Below are positions 20,018 to 29,499 of a stretch of DNA of 64,000 bases, piece by piece. The DNA comes from Granulicella sp. WH15 (GTDB lineage Bacteria; Acidobacteriota; Terriglobia; Terriglobales; Acidobacteriaceae): contig NZ_CP042596.1 of assembly GCF_009914315.1 (NCBI RefSeq), positions 3,596,001-3,660,000 of the forward strand, in the 5' to 3' direction. The notes beneath the pieces were generated by a model. The model had not been told where the DNA came from. It was given only the letters and a program-made list of their open reading frames with translations, and did no database searches. Made by a program: the position numbers and the translations under genes. Every line of letters starts with the position of its first letter. The stretch's first letter is position 1.

Positions 20018-20742
20018 GAAGCCCCTTTCTCGGAGAGTTCGTGGGTACCTTTGTGATGATGCTGCTCGGCACCGGGGTCGTCGCCGGATGCCTGCTGAAG
20101 CGTACCAAGGCCGAGGGAGCGGGCTGGCTCGCAATCACTACGGGCTGGGCCTTCGCCGTGCTCTGCGGCATCTTCACCGCCAACCTCTTCGGCAGCGCGG
20201 ACGCTCACCTGAACCCCGCCATTACGCTGGCGTTGGCGGTCAAAAGCGGTGACTTCTCGCGGCTGCTTCCCTTCCTCGTCGCGCAGGTCTGTGGGGCGTT
20301 CCTCGGGGCCACCGTGGCCTGGCTCTTCTACCTGCCGCATTGGAGCGTGACCGAGGACCCGGCGCTCAAACTGGGCGTCTTCTGCACTGGCCCCGCCATC
20401 CGCTCCTACGCGGCCAACCTGTTCAGCGAGATCGTGGCTACGTTTGTCCTGGTGCTGGTGGTCGGGGCGACGGGCTCAAAGCTGGTGCTCTCGACAGGGT
20501 CGGCGGCGGGGTTCGGGCCGTTTCTGGTGGGCTGCCTGGTTTGGTCGATCGGGCTTTCGCTGGGGGCGACGACCGGCTACGCGATCAACCCCGCACGCGA
20601 CTTTGGCCCGCGCCTGGCACATTCGCTACTGCCGATCGCGGGCAAGGGCGGGTCGGATTGGGCGTACGCATGGGTGCCTATCGTTGGCCCCTTTGTCGGA
20701 GCCGGAATGGCGGGGTTTGTGTTGCGAGTTGTGGGAGCTTGA
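20014..20742 (+). CDS. glpF: Glycerol uptake facilitator (MIP/aquaglyceroporin)
   Basis: This 242-residue channel of the MIP family carries glycerol across the cytoplasmic membrane. Six membrane segments and two half-helices are visible. The two NPA boxes are HLNPAIT (N67) and the longer INPARDFGPRL (N192). The Asp after the second box (NPARD) is the marker of glycerol-conducting members as against water-only aquaporins. It is last in the glp operon, with ATG overlapping the glpD stop, so kinase, dehydrogenase and channel are made together. Confidence 0.95.
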   Translation: MRSPFLGEFVGTFVMMLLGTGVVAGCLLKRTKAEGAGWLAITTGWAFAVLCGIFTANLFGSADAHLNPAITLALAVKSGDFSRLLPFLVAQVCGAFLGATVAWLFYLPHWSVTEDPALKLGVFCTGPAIRSYAANLFSEIVATFVLVLVVGATGSKLVLSTGSAAGFGPFLVGCLVWSIGLSLGATTGYAINPARDFGPRLAHSLLPIAGKGGSDWAYAWVPIVGPFVGAGMAGFVLRVVGA

Positions 20743-20774
20743 GGCGTTAGCCCAAGAAGGCCTGGACCTGTCTC

Positions 20775-20804
20775 AGAAGCAACGGCATCTTTGCCGTTGC
20801 TTCT
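20775..20804 (+). terminator. Hairpin after the glp operon
   Basis: A perfect 13-bp stem AGAAGCAACGGCA closes a TCTT loop, 32 bases after glpF. No T-run follows. The arm is the same AGAAGCAACGGC unit found in the dispersed repeats at 3220 and 47580. Confidence 0.5.
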
Positions 20805-20881
20805 GGAGCCATCTTAGGTGTTCGTCAGGGAAGGTCGGTTACCCGTGGGGTATGGACCGAGGGGGAGGAGTATGCAGCAGC

Positions 20882-21040
20882 TCAAGCCTTGGACTGGGAT
20901 GCCCAGTGTCGTGCCTTCTTCATCTCTTTTCTCTCACTGAGAAAGGCTGAGATCTTTGCCCAGAACAGAAATACACACAGCCCCGAAAATGCTATTGCAA
21001 CCCAGAGTAGCGTGACCCAAATACCATCTTGTTCAACCAT
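20882..21040 (-). CDS. Small single-pass membrane protein, 52 residues
   Basis: This short gene is supported by a good ribosome site (AAGGA, 6 bases before the ATG), an in-frame stop, and a sensible protein. The protein has a short acidic N-terminus (MVEQDG), one hydrophobic helix at about residues 7-28 (IWVTLLWVAIAFSGLCVFLF), and a strongly basic tail (ERKEMKKARH). By the positive-inside rule the tail should be cytoplasmic. It is convergent with the glp operon. I recognise no family, and the layout recalls small accessory subunits of membrane complexes. The surrounding 20805-20881 and 21041-21304 hold nothing else I can support. Confidence 0.55.
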   Translation of the reverse strand: MVEQDGIWVTLLWVAIAFSGLCVFLFWAKISAFLSERKEMKKARHWASQSKA

Positions 21041-21304
21041 GTTTATCCTTACACTCCACTTGTTCTAACCAATCTCCTTTCCAATTGTTGCGGATCGAAG
21101 AATGGTATTTTTATCCAATCGGCATGAAGCAGGTTACTGGAGTAATCCTGATTTCAGGGGATACCTGCCTCCACCAAAAGGGGATGAACTCCTTGGAATA
21201 AGATGCATATCGGCTTCAATGGGTAGTACTTGACGAGGTGACTCTATTGGCTAAATATGCAACACCCCAGGCGGCTGCCTCCGTTGTCCGCGGCCCCAAA
21301 GCAA

Positions 21305-21338
21305 CAGGGCCGACCGGGAAACGCCCTTGTCGGCCCTG
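21305..21338 (-). terminator. Terminator of the sortilin-like gene
   Basis: CAGGGCCGAC pairs with GTCGGCCCTG around a 14-base loop, about 50 bases after the stop of the minus-strand gene. On that strand TTGCTTT follows. Confidence 0.65.
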
Positions 21339-21387
21339 CCGTTTCTACCTTGGTTAATGCCCGTTATAGCAGTCCAACGCTACCGCC

Positions 21388-24300
21388 TTACGGCTCATCT
21401 CCCAGCTCGATCTGGTCCTCGACATCGTGGTCGATGACGCCGGTGTTCAGCGAGAGCAGCGGAAGATGCCGCTTGAGCAGGGTCTGGTTCAACACCTTGA
21501 GGTCCGTCTGCTTCAGCGTCTGCCACTGCTCCAGCAGCCCGGCCAGGGGTTGAGCCGCGATCTGGCAGGCCTCAAGCTGAGCCGTAGTGGGAGCGGCGTC
21601 AGCGTTCTGGATCGAGTGCTCCAGCCGCGCCAGAGTTGTGCGCACCGAGCCCAGGGTGGGCGGGCCGGCCACGCCGCGGCGTCCGCCACCGCCCGACGCT
21701 GCTCCGGCGATCAGGTTCAGCTTGGCTTCCAGAGAAGCCACATTGGCCTCGGAAACGTGGGAGCCGCCGGAGTGGAGCTGGTCCCGCAGCACAGTGATCT
21801 CGTGGATCGCCACCGTGGCCCGCAGCATGTCGTCGTAGATCGCACGGGAGGCCGTGAACTGCGCCTCGAGATCAGCCGTGGAGGTCTTCACGCGCGGGTC
21901 GAGCACCACCTGAAGTGGCTCGGTCAACACCTTGCCGCCAGCCGTCAGGCGCACCGTGTAGCTGCCCGGCAGCACCCACGGCGAGGTGGCCACCGAGGGC
22001 GTGTTGTGCGGCACCGCCTCGTCGGCATCCGGGCCGGTGGACATGCCCGGCACCTCGGGATAGCGCATATCCCACAGGAAGCGGTGATGCCCCGGAGCAG
22101 CCGAGAGCACGCGCGGCGGACGAGCCCACAGCACCGGGTCCGGGTAGCGCGGGTCGAGCGGCGGCACCGGGTCGGTGCTGCGGATACGGGTGATCGGCTT
22201 GCCGGATGCGTCGAGGATCTCCAGCATCACCTCGCCCGAGAACTGTGGCCCCAGCACATAGTCGATCATCGCTCCGGCGGGAGGATTCTCGCCCGTCGCC
22301 ATCTCCGGAACCCAGGGCGTCGGCGGGTTCATGTTGTTGCGGATGCGGATGGCAGTCTGCGGAGCGTACAGATAGGCGTTCGCAGCCGCGACCTTCTCCG
22401 CGATCTGCCGCAGCGGGGTCACGTTGTCGAGGATCAGGAAGCCCCGGCCGTGCGTCCCTGCGATCAGGTCGTCGCCCTTGACGCTGAGGTCGCGTACCGA
22501 GCTGGCTGGCATGTTTAGTCGTAGCGACTGCCAGTGGTCGCCGTCGTCGAACGAGACGTACACCTGCGTCTCCGTGCCCGCGTAGAGCAGCCCTTTGCGC
22601 TTGGGGTCTTCTCGAATCGCGCTCGTCGCGGCCCCGTCGGGGATGCCGTTGACGATCTCCTTCCACGTCCTGCCGCCGTCGTGCGTGCGGAAGAGGTGCG
22701 GACGCATATCGTCCAGCCGCATGGTGTTGACTGCCGCGTAGTCGGTCAGGGCGTCGAAGTGTCCGGCGTCCATGTTGAAGACCTTCCAGAAGGGCTTCAG
22801 CGCCGGAGGAGTCACGTTCTGCCAGTGGCCGCCGCCGTCGGCCGTGGTCCAGATGAGGCCGTCGTCGGTGCCCGCCCAGAGGCGGTTGATATCGACCGGC
22901 GAGAGCCCCAGCGAGTAGATGACCCCGCGTCGCACCGGCTTGGCTGCGGGCGAGTCCTTGTAGGCGTCCAGCGTGGCAGGCAGCTCATAGCTCTCGCGGC
23001 TCAGGTCGGGGCTGATCTCCTTCCAGTCGTGGCCGCCGTTCTTCGTCAGCCAGAGGGTGTTGGCGGCGAAGTATAGGCTGTGCGGGTCAACCGGCGAGAA
23101 CTGCAGGGGCTGTGTTCGGAGCACGCGGTAGCTGCGCAGAGGCTTCGGCTCCACGTCCTGAATCTGCCCAGTGCGCCGGTCGTAGCGCGTCACCTTGCCA
23201 CCGTAGACGATGTCCGGGTCCAGCGGATCGGGCGCGGCGTAGCCGTACTCCTCGATGCCCACCGGGTGCCAGTCGTGGAAGGTGATGCGGCCGTCGTCGC
23301 TGCGGCTGGGCACGCAGGCGCTGCCGCTATCTTGCTGGCCGCCGCAGACACGGTAGGGGAAGGCGTTGTCCGTGGTGACGTGGTACACCTGCGCGGTGGC
23401 CTGGTTGAACCACTGGCTCCACGTCTTGCCCGCGTTCTGCGAGATGATGACGCCCTGGTCGCTGGCGAGCGCGATGATATCGGTGTTGTTCGGGTTGATG
23501 AAGACATTCTGATAGTCGTCGCCGCCCGGCGCGCCGCGCAGCCCGTACCAGCTCTTACCCGCGTCGGTCGACTTCCACGTGACCACGCTGGCCACGTAGA
23601 CCGTATTTGGGTCCTTGGGGTCCACGACGGGCACCGGCACGTCGCCGCCGCCGATACGGGCCTCGGGCCGCGTGTCGTTGTCCGGCGCATGCACCCAGGT
23701 GACGCCCTCGTCGTCCGAGCGCAGTAACTGCACTCCGCCGCGCAGGTTACCCACTTCCGCGTACATCCGCCGCGAGTCGCTGGGCGAGATCGTCATCTGC
23801 ACCTGCAAGATGTCGTCCGGCAAGCCGTTGCCCGAGAGCTTCTTCCACGTGTCGCCGCCGTCGGTGGAGCGGTACAGGCCGCCCGGCCCGGAGAACGCAC
23901 CGTTCTCCCACGGCCCCTGCTGCCGCTGCCACGTCGCCGCGAAGACGATGTTGGGGTGCTGCGGGTCGATCTGGACCTCGGACGCGCCGGTCTTGTCGTC
24001 GACATAAAGGACTCGCTGGAAAGTTTTGCCACCGTCGAGCGTCCGGTACAAACCGCGCTCCGTGTTAGGCCCGTAGGGGTGCCCCGTCACCGCGACGAAG
24101 ACACGGTTCGGGTCCTTCGGGTCGATTGCGATCTGCCCGATCTGCTGTCCGTCGCGCAGGCCCAGGTGCTGCCACGTCTTGCCCGCATCGGTGGACTTGT
24201 AGACGCCGTCGCCGGTCGAAAGATCCGGTCGCTCAAGCCCCTCGCCGCTGCCGACGTACACCACGTTCGGATCGGAGAGAGAAACCGCAATCGTTCCGAT

Positions 24301-24579
24301 GGAGCCGCTGGGTTGCGCGTCCCAAAGGCTCTGCCAGGTCTCCCCGGCGTCGGTCGTCTTCCAGACACCGCCGTTCACAGCGCCCAGGTAGAACGTCGCA
24401 GGCTGGCTGGGCACTCCCGCCAGCGCACGCGTACGCCCGGCCCGCATCGGCCCGATCTCGCGCCAACGCATGTCGGAGAAGAGTTGCGGTGGAACGCCTC
24501 CGGCTTGGGCCATACACGCGCCTGCTGTACTCAGCCCCAGCAATACAGCACACGATAAAGTACGGACACGCATCGTCAC
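21388..24579 (-). CDS. Secreted sortilin/VPS10-like BNR-repeat protein
   Basis: This 1063-residue exported protein has a signal peptide of about 25 residues ending in ACMAQA. The first two thirds form a beta-propeller built from roughly ten Asp-box (BNR) repeats of the form S-x-D-x-G-x-T-W, for example STDAGKTWQ, STDGGDTWKK, QNAGKTWS and THDGGRTWKE. The last third is not propeller and includes a helical tail. Such proteins are commonly labelled glycosyl hydrolase or xyloglucanase-like, but no catalytic acid pair can be identified, so enzyme activity is unproven. The start is GTG at 24579 with AGGAG 5 bases upstream, or ATG at 24573. It lies 130 bp downstream of the cytochrome-like gene on the same strand. 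Confidence 0.85.
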   Translation of the reverse strand: MTMRVRTLSCAVLLGLSTAGACMAQAGGVPPQLFSDMRWREIGPMRAGRTRALAGVPSQPATFYLGAVNGGVWKTTDAGETWQSLWDAQPSGSIGTIAVSLSDPNVVYVGSGEGLERPDLSTGDGVYKSTDAGKTWQHLGLRDGQQIGQIAIDPKDPNRVFVAVTGHPYGPNTERGLYRTLDGGKTFQRVLYVDDKTGASEVQIDPQHPNIVFAATWQRQQGPWENGAFSGPGGLYRSTDGGDTWKKLSGNGLPDDILQVQMTISPSDSRRMYAEVGNLRGGVQLLRSDDEGVTWVHAPDNDTRPEARIGGGDVPVPVVDPKDPNTVYVASVVTWKSTDAGKSWYGLRGAPGGDDYQNVFINPNNTDIIALASDQGVIISQNAGKTWSQWFNQATAQVYHVTTDNAFPYRVCGGQQDSGSACVPSRSDDGRITFHDWHPVGIEEYGYAAPDPLDPDIVYGGKVTRYDRRTGQIQDVEPKPLRSYRVLRTQPLQFSPVDPHSLYFAANTLWLTKNGGHDWKEISPDLSRESYELPATLDAYKDSPAAKPVRRGVIYSLGLSPVDINRLWAGTDDGLIWTTADGGGHWQNVTPPALKPFWKVFNMDAGHFDALTDYAAVNTMRLDDMRPHLFRTHDGGRTWKEIVNGIPDGAATSAIREDPKRKGLLYAGTETQVYVSFDDGDHWQSLRLNMPASSVRDLSVKGDDLIAGTHGRGFLILDNVTPLRQIAEKVAAANAYLYAPQTAIRIRNNMNPPTPWVPEMATGENPPAGAMIDYVLGPQFSGEVMLEILDASGKPITRIRSTDPVPPLDPRYPDPVLWARPPRVLSAAPGHHRFLWDMRYPEVPGMSTGPDADEAVPHNTPSVATSPWVLPGSYTVRLTAGGKVLTEPLQVVLDPRVKTSTADLEAQFTASRAIYDDMLRATVAIHEITVLRDQLHSGGSHVSEANVASLEAKLNLIAGAASGGGGRRGVAGPPTLGSVRTTLARLEHSIQNADAAPTTAQLEACQIAAQPLAGLLEQWQTLKQTDLKVLNQTLLKRHLPLLSLNTGVIDHDVEDQIELGDEP

Positions 24580-24709
24580 ATCGGCTCCTAAAACAAGGGG
24601 ATCGCGGCAGCTACGGGCCGACAGGCCAAGGCTATTACAGAACCCGCCCGTGCTCTACGGATTTGTAGTGGTCCCTGCAAAGACGTTGCCGCAACGCCAA
24701 AAGACGCGG

Positions 24710-25282
24710 CTAAGCCGTTACTCGCACTGCCCGGAAGCCTGTTCCCCGCAGCCGCAGACGCCACCCCATCGCAGCCAGGCTCAGTAGAAACGCCGCCTCC
24801 ACGAAGACCTTCCCCCCATCCAGCAGATCCGGCTTGCCATCCTTCAGAAGCGGGTCCGTGAGGATGCTGTGCAGAAAGATCAGCGCAACCGCGGGAAAAG
24901 CGAGATAGTGCAGCCGCCGCCAGAGGGGACGGCCGATACGATGCCGCAGCAGCGACGACCCCAGGATAACCACCAGAAGATAGAGCGCCGCCGCTCCCGC
25001 CAGGTTGAGCTTGGGCTGCAACGGCGAGTGGATGGGCCATAGCAGATCGACCACGCGGAACTCCGGCGCGTGCTGGAAGAGCAGCACCACCGGGTGCGCC
25101 AGCGTCAGCGCGACCGCGCAGTAGGCCGTCCACTGGTGTAGCGCGAAGACGTTGATGCGGCGATGCGGCCAGTGCCGCACCGGACTGTAGCGCAGCGCCA
25201 TCAGCAACCCCAACCAGACGTTCAGGGTTGCCGCTCCCACGGCACCAAGCCCCAGGTAGGCGCACAGGTCAAGCATGGTCAT
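24710..25282 (-). CDS. Ferric-reductase-like transmembrane haem protein
   Basis: This 190-residue integral membrane protein has about five to six hydrophobic helices and histidines placed as in the ferric reductase-like (PF01794) domain: LHQWT, LAHPV, LHYLAFP and FLHSIL. These would bind two haems b and carry electrons across the membrane. It has no flavin or NAD domain, so it resembles MsrQ-type stand-alone cytochromes more than full ferric reductases. No msrP partner is nearby. GGAG stands 8 bases before the ATG. It is divergent from the copD-like gene across 220 bp. Confidence 0.8.
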   Translation of the reverse strand: MTMLDLCAYLGLGAVGAATLNVWLGLLMALRYSPVRHWPHRRINVFALHQWTAYCAVALTLAHPVVLLFQHAPEFRVVDLLWPIHSPLQPKLNLAGAAALYLLVVILGSSLLRHRIGRPLWRRLHYLAFPAVALIFLHSILTDPLLKDGKPDLLDGGKVFVEAAFLLSLAAMGWRLRLRGTGFRAVRVTA

Positions 25283-25327
25283 GCGTTCGGCTCCAGTAGG
25301 ATAATGGCACCATTCTAGTAGAGATCT

Positions 25328-25348
25328 AGTACTACGACCGAGAGTACT
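25328..25348. promoter_or_regulatory. Paired AGTACT repeats between divergent genes
   Basis: AGTACT at 25328-25333 and 25343-25348 are 15 bp apart in the 220-bp region between the cytochrome-like and copD-like genes, next to a CTAGTA direct repeat. This dyad could be a regulator site of the BlaI/CopY kind, but the match to a known operator is loose. Confidence 0.3.
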
Positions 25349-25502
25349 GGATGATCTATGCCTGCGCTCGATTTATACTCAAGAGGTTCTCCGGACATCC
25401 TCAGAAAAAAGTAAGTCAAACAGCAACTCGGGTGACAAACTCAGGGTGACATGGGCCAACTTACTTCCGTCGTCGAGAGAAAACAGCCATAGGGTGAAGT
25501 AA

Positions 25503-26438
25503 TTGAACGGACCGATCCTGTTTCTGAGCATCCTGCTCTCTACCCTTACCGACGCCACCTTCGCTCTGATGGTGGGCCTCCTGCTCGCGGACCATTGGCT
25601 GGCTGTGCCTGCGTTTCTTTCTGTGCAGCATACGTTCTCCGAGAGATCGGCCCGCCGTCTCATGCTGGCTCTCATCTTTCTCCTGATTCTGGCTCACCTG
25701 GCGCGCCCTTGGTTTCTAGCTTCGAGCATGAGCGGTTCCTCCAGCTTCCGCGACAACATTGCCCTTATCCCATCCATCCTCTCCTCTACCCATCAGGGCA
25801 AGCTCTGGTACATCAACTCCTGCGCCATCGTTCTGCTCCTACTGGCGACTCTCGCCAGGCCGAGCCTTCGTGGTTCCATCCGCTGGCGCTCGAGGTCTAT
25901 CATCACGATTCTGGCGCTGGCGCTCATCGCCGCTGTCAAAGCAGCCTCCGGCCATGCAGCCGATGACGGCGACTTCACCCTGATGGAGTCCGTGCAGGTG
26001 CTCCATATCCTCGCCACCGCTGTCTGGTCCGGCTCCATCCTCGTCTCCGGCTTCTTCGTCCTGCCCCTGCTTGTCCGCAGGGTGCGACCCGATGCCATCT
26101 GGAGCTACGGCGAACAGCTCTCGCGCTTCGCTACCTACGCCGTCATCACCGTGCTCCTCAGCGGCGTCTACACCTCCGACCGCGAGCTCAACGGCCCCCT
26201 TGCGGGCCTGTGGACGACGCTGTGGGGCAAGGTGCTGCTCGCCAAGATCGCCGTCGTGCTGATCGCGTTCGCGTTCGGCGGAGCCAGCCGATTCACCTGT
26301 CTGGCTAAGGACGCGAGTGCTCCCAGGCTTCAGCTTCTTGCCCGTCTCCTGCTGTCTGAAGCAGTGGCGATGGCCGTTATCCTCTGCCTCTCGGGCTGGC
26401 TCGGCAATACCTCTCCCGCCATGTCGGCGGGCATGTAA
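25503..26438 (+). CDS. CopD-family copper resistance membrane protein
   Basis: This 311-residue protein has about eight membrane segments. It shows the CopD pattern: an early Ala/His pair (SGHAAD), a central VLHILATAVWSGSI helix, and WGKVLLAKIAVV near the end. CopD proteins are thought to move copper across the inner membrane or handle it in the periplasm. The start is probably TTG at 25503, because a stop codon (TAA) lies directly upstream in frame; the next in-frame ATG would cut into the first helix. A DUF885 lipoprotein gene follows after 13 bp. No copC was found. Confidence 0.8.
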   Translation: MNGPILFLSILLSTLTDATFALMVGLLLADHWLAVPAFLSVQHTFSERSARRLMLALIFLLILAHLARPWFLASSMSGSSSFRDNIALIPSILSSTHQGKLWYINSCAIVLLLLATLARPSLRGSIRWRSRSIITILALALIAAVKAASGHAADDGDFTLMESVQVLHILATAVWSGSILVSGFFVLPLLVRRVRPDAIWSYGEQLSRFATYAVITVLLSGVYTSDRELNGPLAGLWTTLWGKVLLAKIAVVLIAFAFGGASRFTCLAKDASAPRLQLLARLLLSEAVAMAVILCLSGWLGNTSPAMSAGM

Positions 26439-26451
26439 ACTGGGGCCACCG

Positions 26452-27834
26452 ATGGATCCTAACCACGACGTGGGTCACACCTCATCTGCGCACCGGCTCT
26501 CTTCGAAGTGGCCCGCAGCCCTCCGCTGCCTTGCGTTAGCCGTCCTATGCTGCACCGTCTCCTGCAAGCGCAGTGCACCGCCGATCGAAGCACTCGACGA
26601 CGATGCACGTGCCTACGTCCGCCTGGCCGTGGCTCTGGGCGAACGCGATAAGGAGTCGCTCGACTACTACTACGGGCCACCCGAGCTAGTCGCCGATATT
26701 CACAAGAATCCCCCGACTTATCCGGAGATTAAAAAGTCGGCGCTAGCTCTCGAAGAACAGATCCGGCAGCTTGAGATCACCGACCCCGTCCAGAAGCAAC
26801 GCGTCGACTTTCTCCTGCGCCAGCTTAAGGCCATCGCCGTGCGCATCGACATCCTGACCATCGGCCAGCAGCAGAACGAGATGCCCTTCGATCGCGAGAG
26901 CGAGGCGCTGCTCGGCATCAAGGCTCCCGCCACCTACGACAAAGAGCATCTTGCCCAGGTGCGCGCTGAGATAGACCGCGCCATCGGCGGCACCGGCTCG
27001 CTGGCCACGCGCTATGCGGCCTTCGACCAGAAGTTCGCCATTCCGCCCAAGCTCATTCCCGCCGTGATGACGCGCGCCATCGCTGCCTGCCGCCAGATCA
27101 CCGCGGCCCACATCCCACTGCCCGCGGGTGAATCCACCACGCTCGAGTACACGACAAACCAGCCCTGGAGCGCGTTTAGCCGCTACTACGGCAACCTGCA
27201 CAGCGTCCTACAGCTCAATACGGACTTTGTTCTCACCGTCGATCGCGCGCTGCAGCTCGCCTGCCACGAGGGCTACCCCGGTCACCACGTCTTCAATTCC
27301 ACTCGCGACGCAACACTGGTCCGCAAGACACAGTGGCCCGAGCTGACCGTGCAGACCACCTTCAGCCCCCAGTCGCTGATCTCGGAGTCCGCCGCCGTCT
27401 ACGCCACCCAACTAGCCTTCACCGACGCCGAGCGACTCGAGTTCGAGCGCAAGGAGCTATTTCCACTGGCTGGGCTCGACGCCGCACAGGCCGAAAAATA
27501 TCTGCGCGTGGAGCGCCTGGTCGATCAGCTCCACGTCGTTGAACCATCTATCGCACGCGGTTACCTGGATGGAACGCTTGAGTATCTCCACGCCAGCGAG
27601 GCTCTGGAGAACGAGGCGCTCATGGCTCATACCAAGGCGACGCTTTTGTATCTCAACGAGTATCGAAGCTATGTGCTGACTTACACCTATGGCGTCGATC
27701 TGATGCAGAGTTATATCGAAGGGCCTGATCCAGGTAAGTCAACCATTGAAGAGCGTTGGCAACGCTACCACGACCTGATGACTCAGCCTGATATCGACAT
27801 CACAGGCAATCGGGCTGATACAAAATCAAACTAG
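26452..27834 (+). CDS. DUF885 lipoprotein, predicted metallohydrolase
   Basis: This 460-residue protein of the DUF885 family has the signature HEGYPGHH at residues 272-279, an HExxPGHH motif resembling a zinc peptidase site. The N-terminus has a hydrophobic stretch ending VLCCTVSC, a plausible though imperfect lipobox, so it may be anchored in the periplasm. The ATG at 26452 is chosen because it lies just after the copD-like stop and gives a normal signal sequence; an upstream in-frame start would overlap copD by over 100 bases. It is cotranscribed with the copD-like gene. A function linking the two is not known to me. Confidence 0.85.
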   Translation: MDPNHDVGHTSSAHRLSSKWPAALRCLALAVLCCTVSCKRSAPPIEALDDDARAYVRLAVALGERDKESLDYYYGPPELVADIHKNPPTYPEIKKSALALEEQIRQLEITDPVQKQRVDFLLRQLKAIAVRIDILTIGQQQNEMPFDRESEALLGIKAPATYDKEHLAQVRAEIDRAIGGTGSLATRYAAFDQKFAIPPKLIPAVMTRAIAACRQITAAHIPLPAGESTTLEYTTNQPWSAFSRYYGNLHSVLQLNTDFVLTVDRALQLACHEGYPGHHVFNSTRDATLVRKTQWPELTVQTTFSPQSLISESAAVYATQLAFTDAERLEFERKELFPLAGLDAAQAEKYLRVERLVDQLHVVEPSIARGYLDGTLEYLHASEALENEALMAHTKATLLYLNEYRSYVLTYTYGVDLMQSYIEGPDPGKSTIEERWQRYHDLMTQPDIDITGNRADTKSN

Positions 27835-27896
27835 CTTGCGCATAACTAAGGCGTGGCTCTCACCAACTCAAGAGCTACGCCTTAGTTATGCGCAAG
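27835..27896. terminator. Long bidirectional hairpin terminator
   Basis: A perfect 20-bp arm (from CTTGCGCATAACTAAGGCGT) pairs with 27877-27896, and the stem continues inward with a further GCTCT/AGAGC. It lies between the convergent DUF885 and MacB-like genes, with A/T-rich sequence outside both arms, so it can end transcription from both sides. Confidence 0.85.
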
Positions 27897-27912
27897 AATT
27901 TATTTCTGCGGC

Positions 27913-29394
27913 TTACTCGTACCGTAATGAGTCCATCGGAGAGACTCTCGAGGCCTCGCGTGCAGGATAGTAGCCGAAGAATATTCCCACCATCGCAGAG
28001 ATGCCGAACGAGATGATGATGGACAGCCCCGATACGTTCGTAGACCAGTGAACAAACTGCGTGATCGAGATAGAGATGATGACGCCGACCAGTATCCCCA
28101 GGATGCCGCCGGAGAGACTGAGCGTAATCGCCTCGTAGAGGAACTGCTTCATCACGTCGTCGGAACGTGCGCCCACCGCGCGGCGGATGCCGATCTCACG
28201 CGTGCGCTCGGTCACCGAGAGCAGCATGATATTCATGATGCCGATGCCGCCGACGACCATCGACACCGTCGCAACGCTTACCAGCAGCGCGGTCATGGTG
28301 GTGCTGGCGCGGTCCAGCGTCTTGCCCAGTTCTTCCAGCGTCACCTTCTCGAGGCCGTTGACGTTGCCCATCACGGCCCTGGCCACATCCGTCTGCACGC
28401 CGCCCTTCGACATCGCCTTGCGGGCCTGGCTGCTGACGATAAAGTCATCCGGCATATCGAGCGTAATTCCGTGACGCTTCCGCAGTAGCTCAGTAACTGC
28501 CTTCAAGATCGGAGTTACATCGCCAGTGGACGAGGTAGTGATAGTAACCGTGCTGAGGTATGAGATCTTCAGCAACTGCTGCACGGTAGTGATCGGGATA
28601 TAGACCGCGTCGAACTGATCGTCTCCCTCCGTCTCGGGAACCATCCACGTGTTGGTGGCCACGACACCAATTACCTCAAACGGCTGATCCTTTATCGTTA
28701 CCGTCTTGCCCACGGGGTTGGTATCGCCGAAGAGTCCCTTGCTGGCGACATCGCCCAGAACCACAACGTGAGCGGCCTTGTTCTGTTCCCGCCTGGTATA
28801 GAAACGCCCATAACGCAGAGCCCAGCCTCGGCGTATGTCGATGATCTCCGTGCCCTCACCGTGCATCCGCGTGAAGTAGCGCTTGTCACCCGCAATCGCA
28901 TTGATGTTGCCGTGCAAACCCGAAGAGACAAACTGGATACCGGAGAGCTTTTGAATGGCATCGACGTCATCCATCGTCAGGGTCTCTGCCGCGCCATGCC
29001 CAGCTTTGAAATCTCCAGGCCGCAACTGATTCTTCAAGCGGTTGGGAACAAAGACGAATGCCTTATGCAGCTTGATATTTGGGTCCCAGGTCGCCGATGC
29101 GAGACGCGCACCCTGGCCACGCGAAGGCACATGGAAAGCCGCCTTGGTCGCCGGGCCATCCATCCCATCCGAGCCGGAGTCATCGACCCGCTCTACCTGG
29201 TAGTTGCCGGCTGTAACCGTGATGAGGTTCATTCCCGCAGCGCGGACCTGATCCTGAATGGCCTTCTGCGCTCCGCTGCCCAGTGCAATCATGGTTACAA
29301 CAGTGGCAACTCCAATCATCATCCCCACCATAGTCAGGATGGTCTGGAGCTTATTCTTCTGCAGTGACTTCAGGGCAACAAGGTAGCTGAACAT
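27913..29394 (-). CDS. MacB-type ABC permease (third in operon)
   Basis: This 493-residue permease has MacB topology: one N-terminal membrane helix (about 20-42), a large periplasmic domain, and three C-terminal helices of the FtsX domain. The conserved GGIGIMNIMLLSVTERT-REIGIRRAVGAR block precedes the last helices, and the protein ends DSLRYE. It carries an insert of about 45 residues after the first helix (around residues 70-120) that the copy at 32348 also has but the middle copy lacks. It lies 105 bp behind the middle permease and may have its own promoter. Confidence 0.88.
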   Translation of the reverse strand: MFSYLVALKSLQKNKLQTILTMVGMMIGVATVVTMIALGSGAQKAIQDQVRAAGMNLITVTAGNYQVERVDDSGSDGMDGPATKAAFHVPSRGQGARLASATWDPNIKLHKAFVFVPNRLKNQLRPGDFKAGHGAAETLTMDDVDAIQKLSGIQFVSSGLHGNINAIAGDKRYFTRMHGEGTEIIDIRRGWALRYGRFYTRREQNKAAHVVVLGDVASKGLFGDTNPVGKTVTIKDQPFEVIGVVATNTWMVPETEGDDQFDAVYIPITTVQQLLKISYLSTVTITTSSTGDVTPILKAVTELLRKRHGITLDMPDDFIVSSQARKAMSKGGVQTDVARAVMGNVNGLEKVTLEELGKTLDRASTTMTALLVSVATVSMVVGGIGIMNIMLLSVTERTREIGIRRAVGARSDDVMKQFLYEAITLSLSGGILGILVGVIISISITQFVHWSTNVSGLSIIISFGISAMVGIFFGYYPAREASRVSPMDSLRYE

Positions 29395-29499
29395 AGCGCC
29401 ATACTACTTTCTCGTGTGGATCAATCTCTCGTATCGACCTAAGCCATGCGGCGAATTCTGCTTCTTATCCAAGCAGGATTCGCCGCGTGACAGAAGAAG

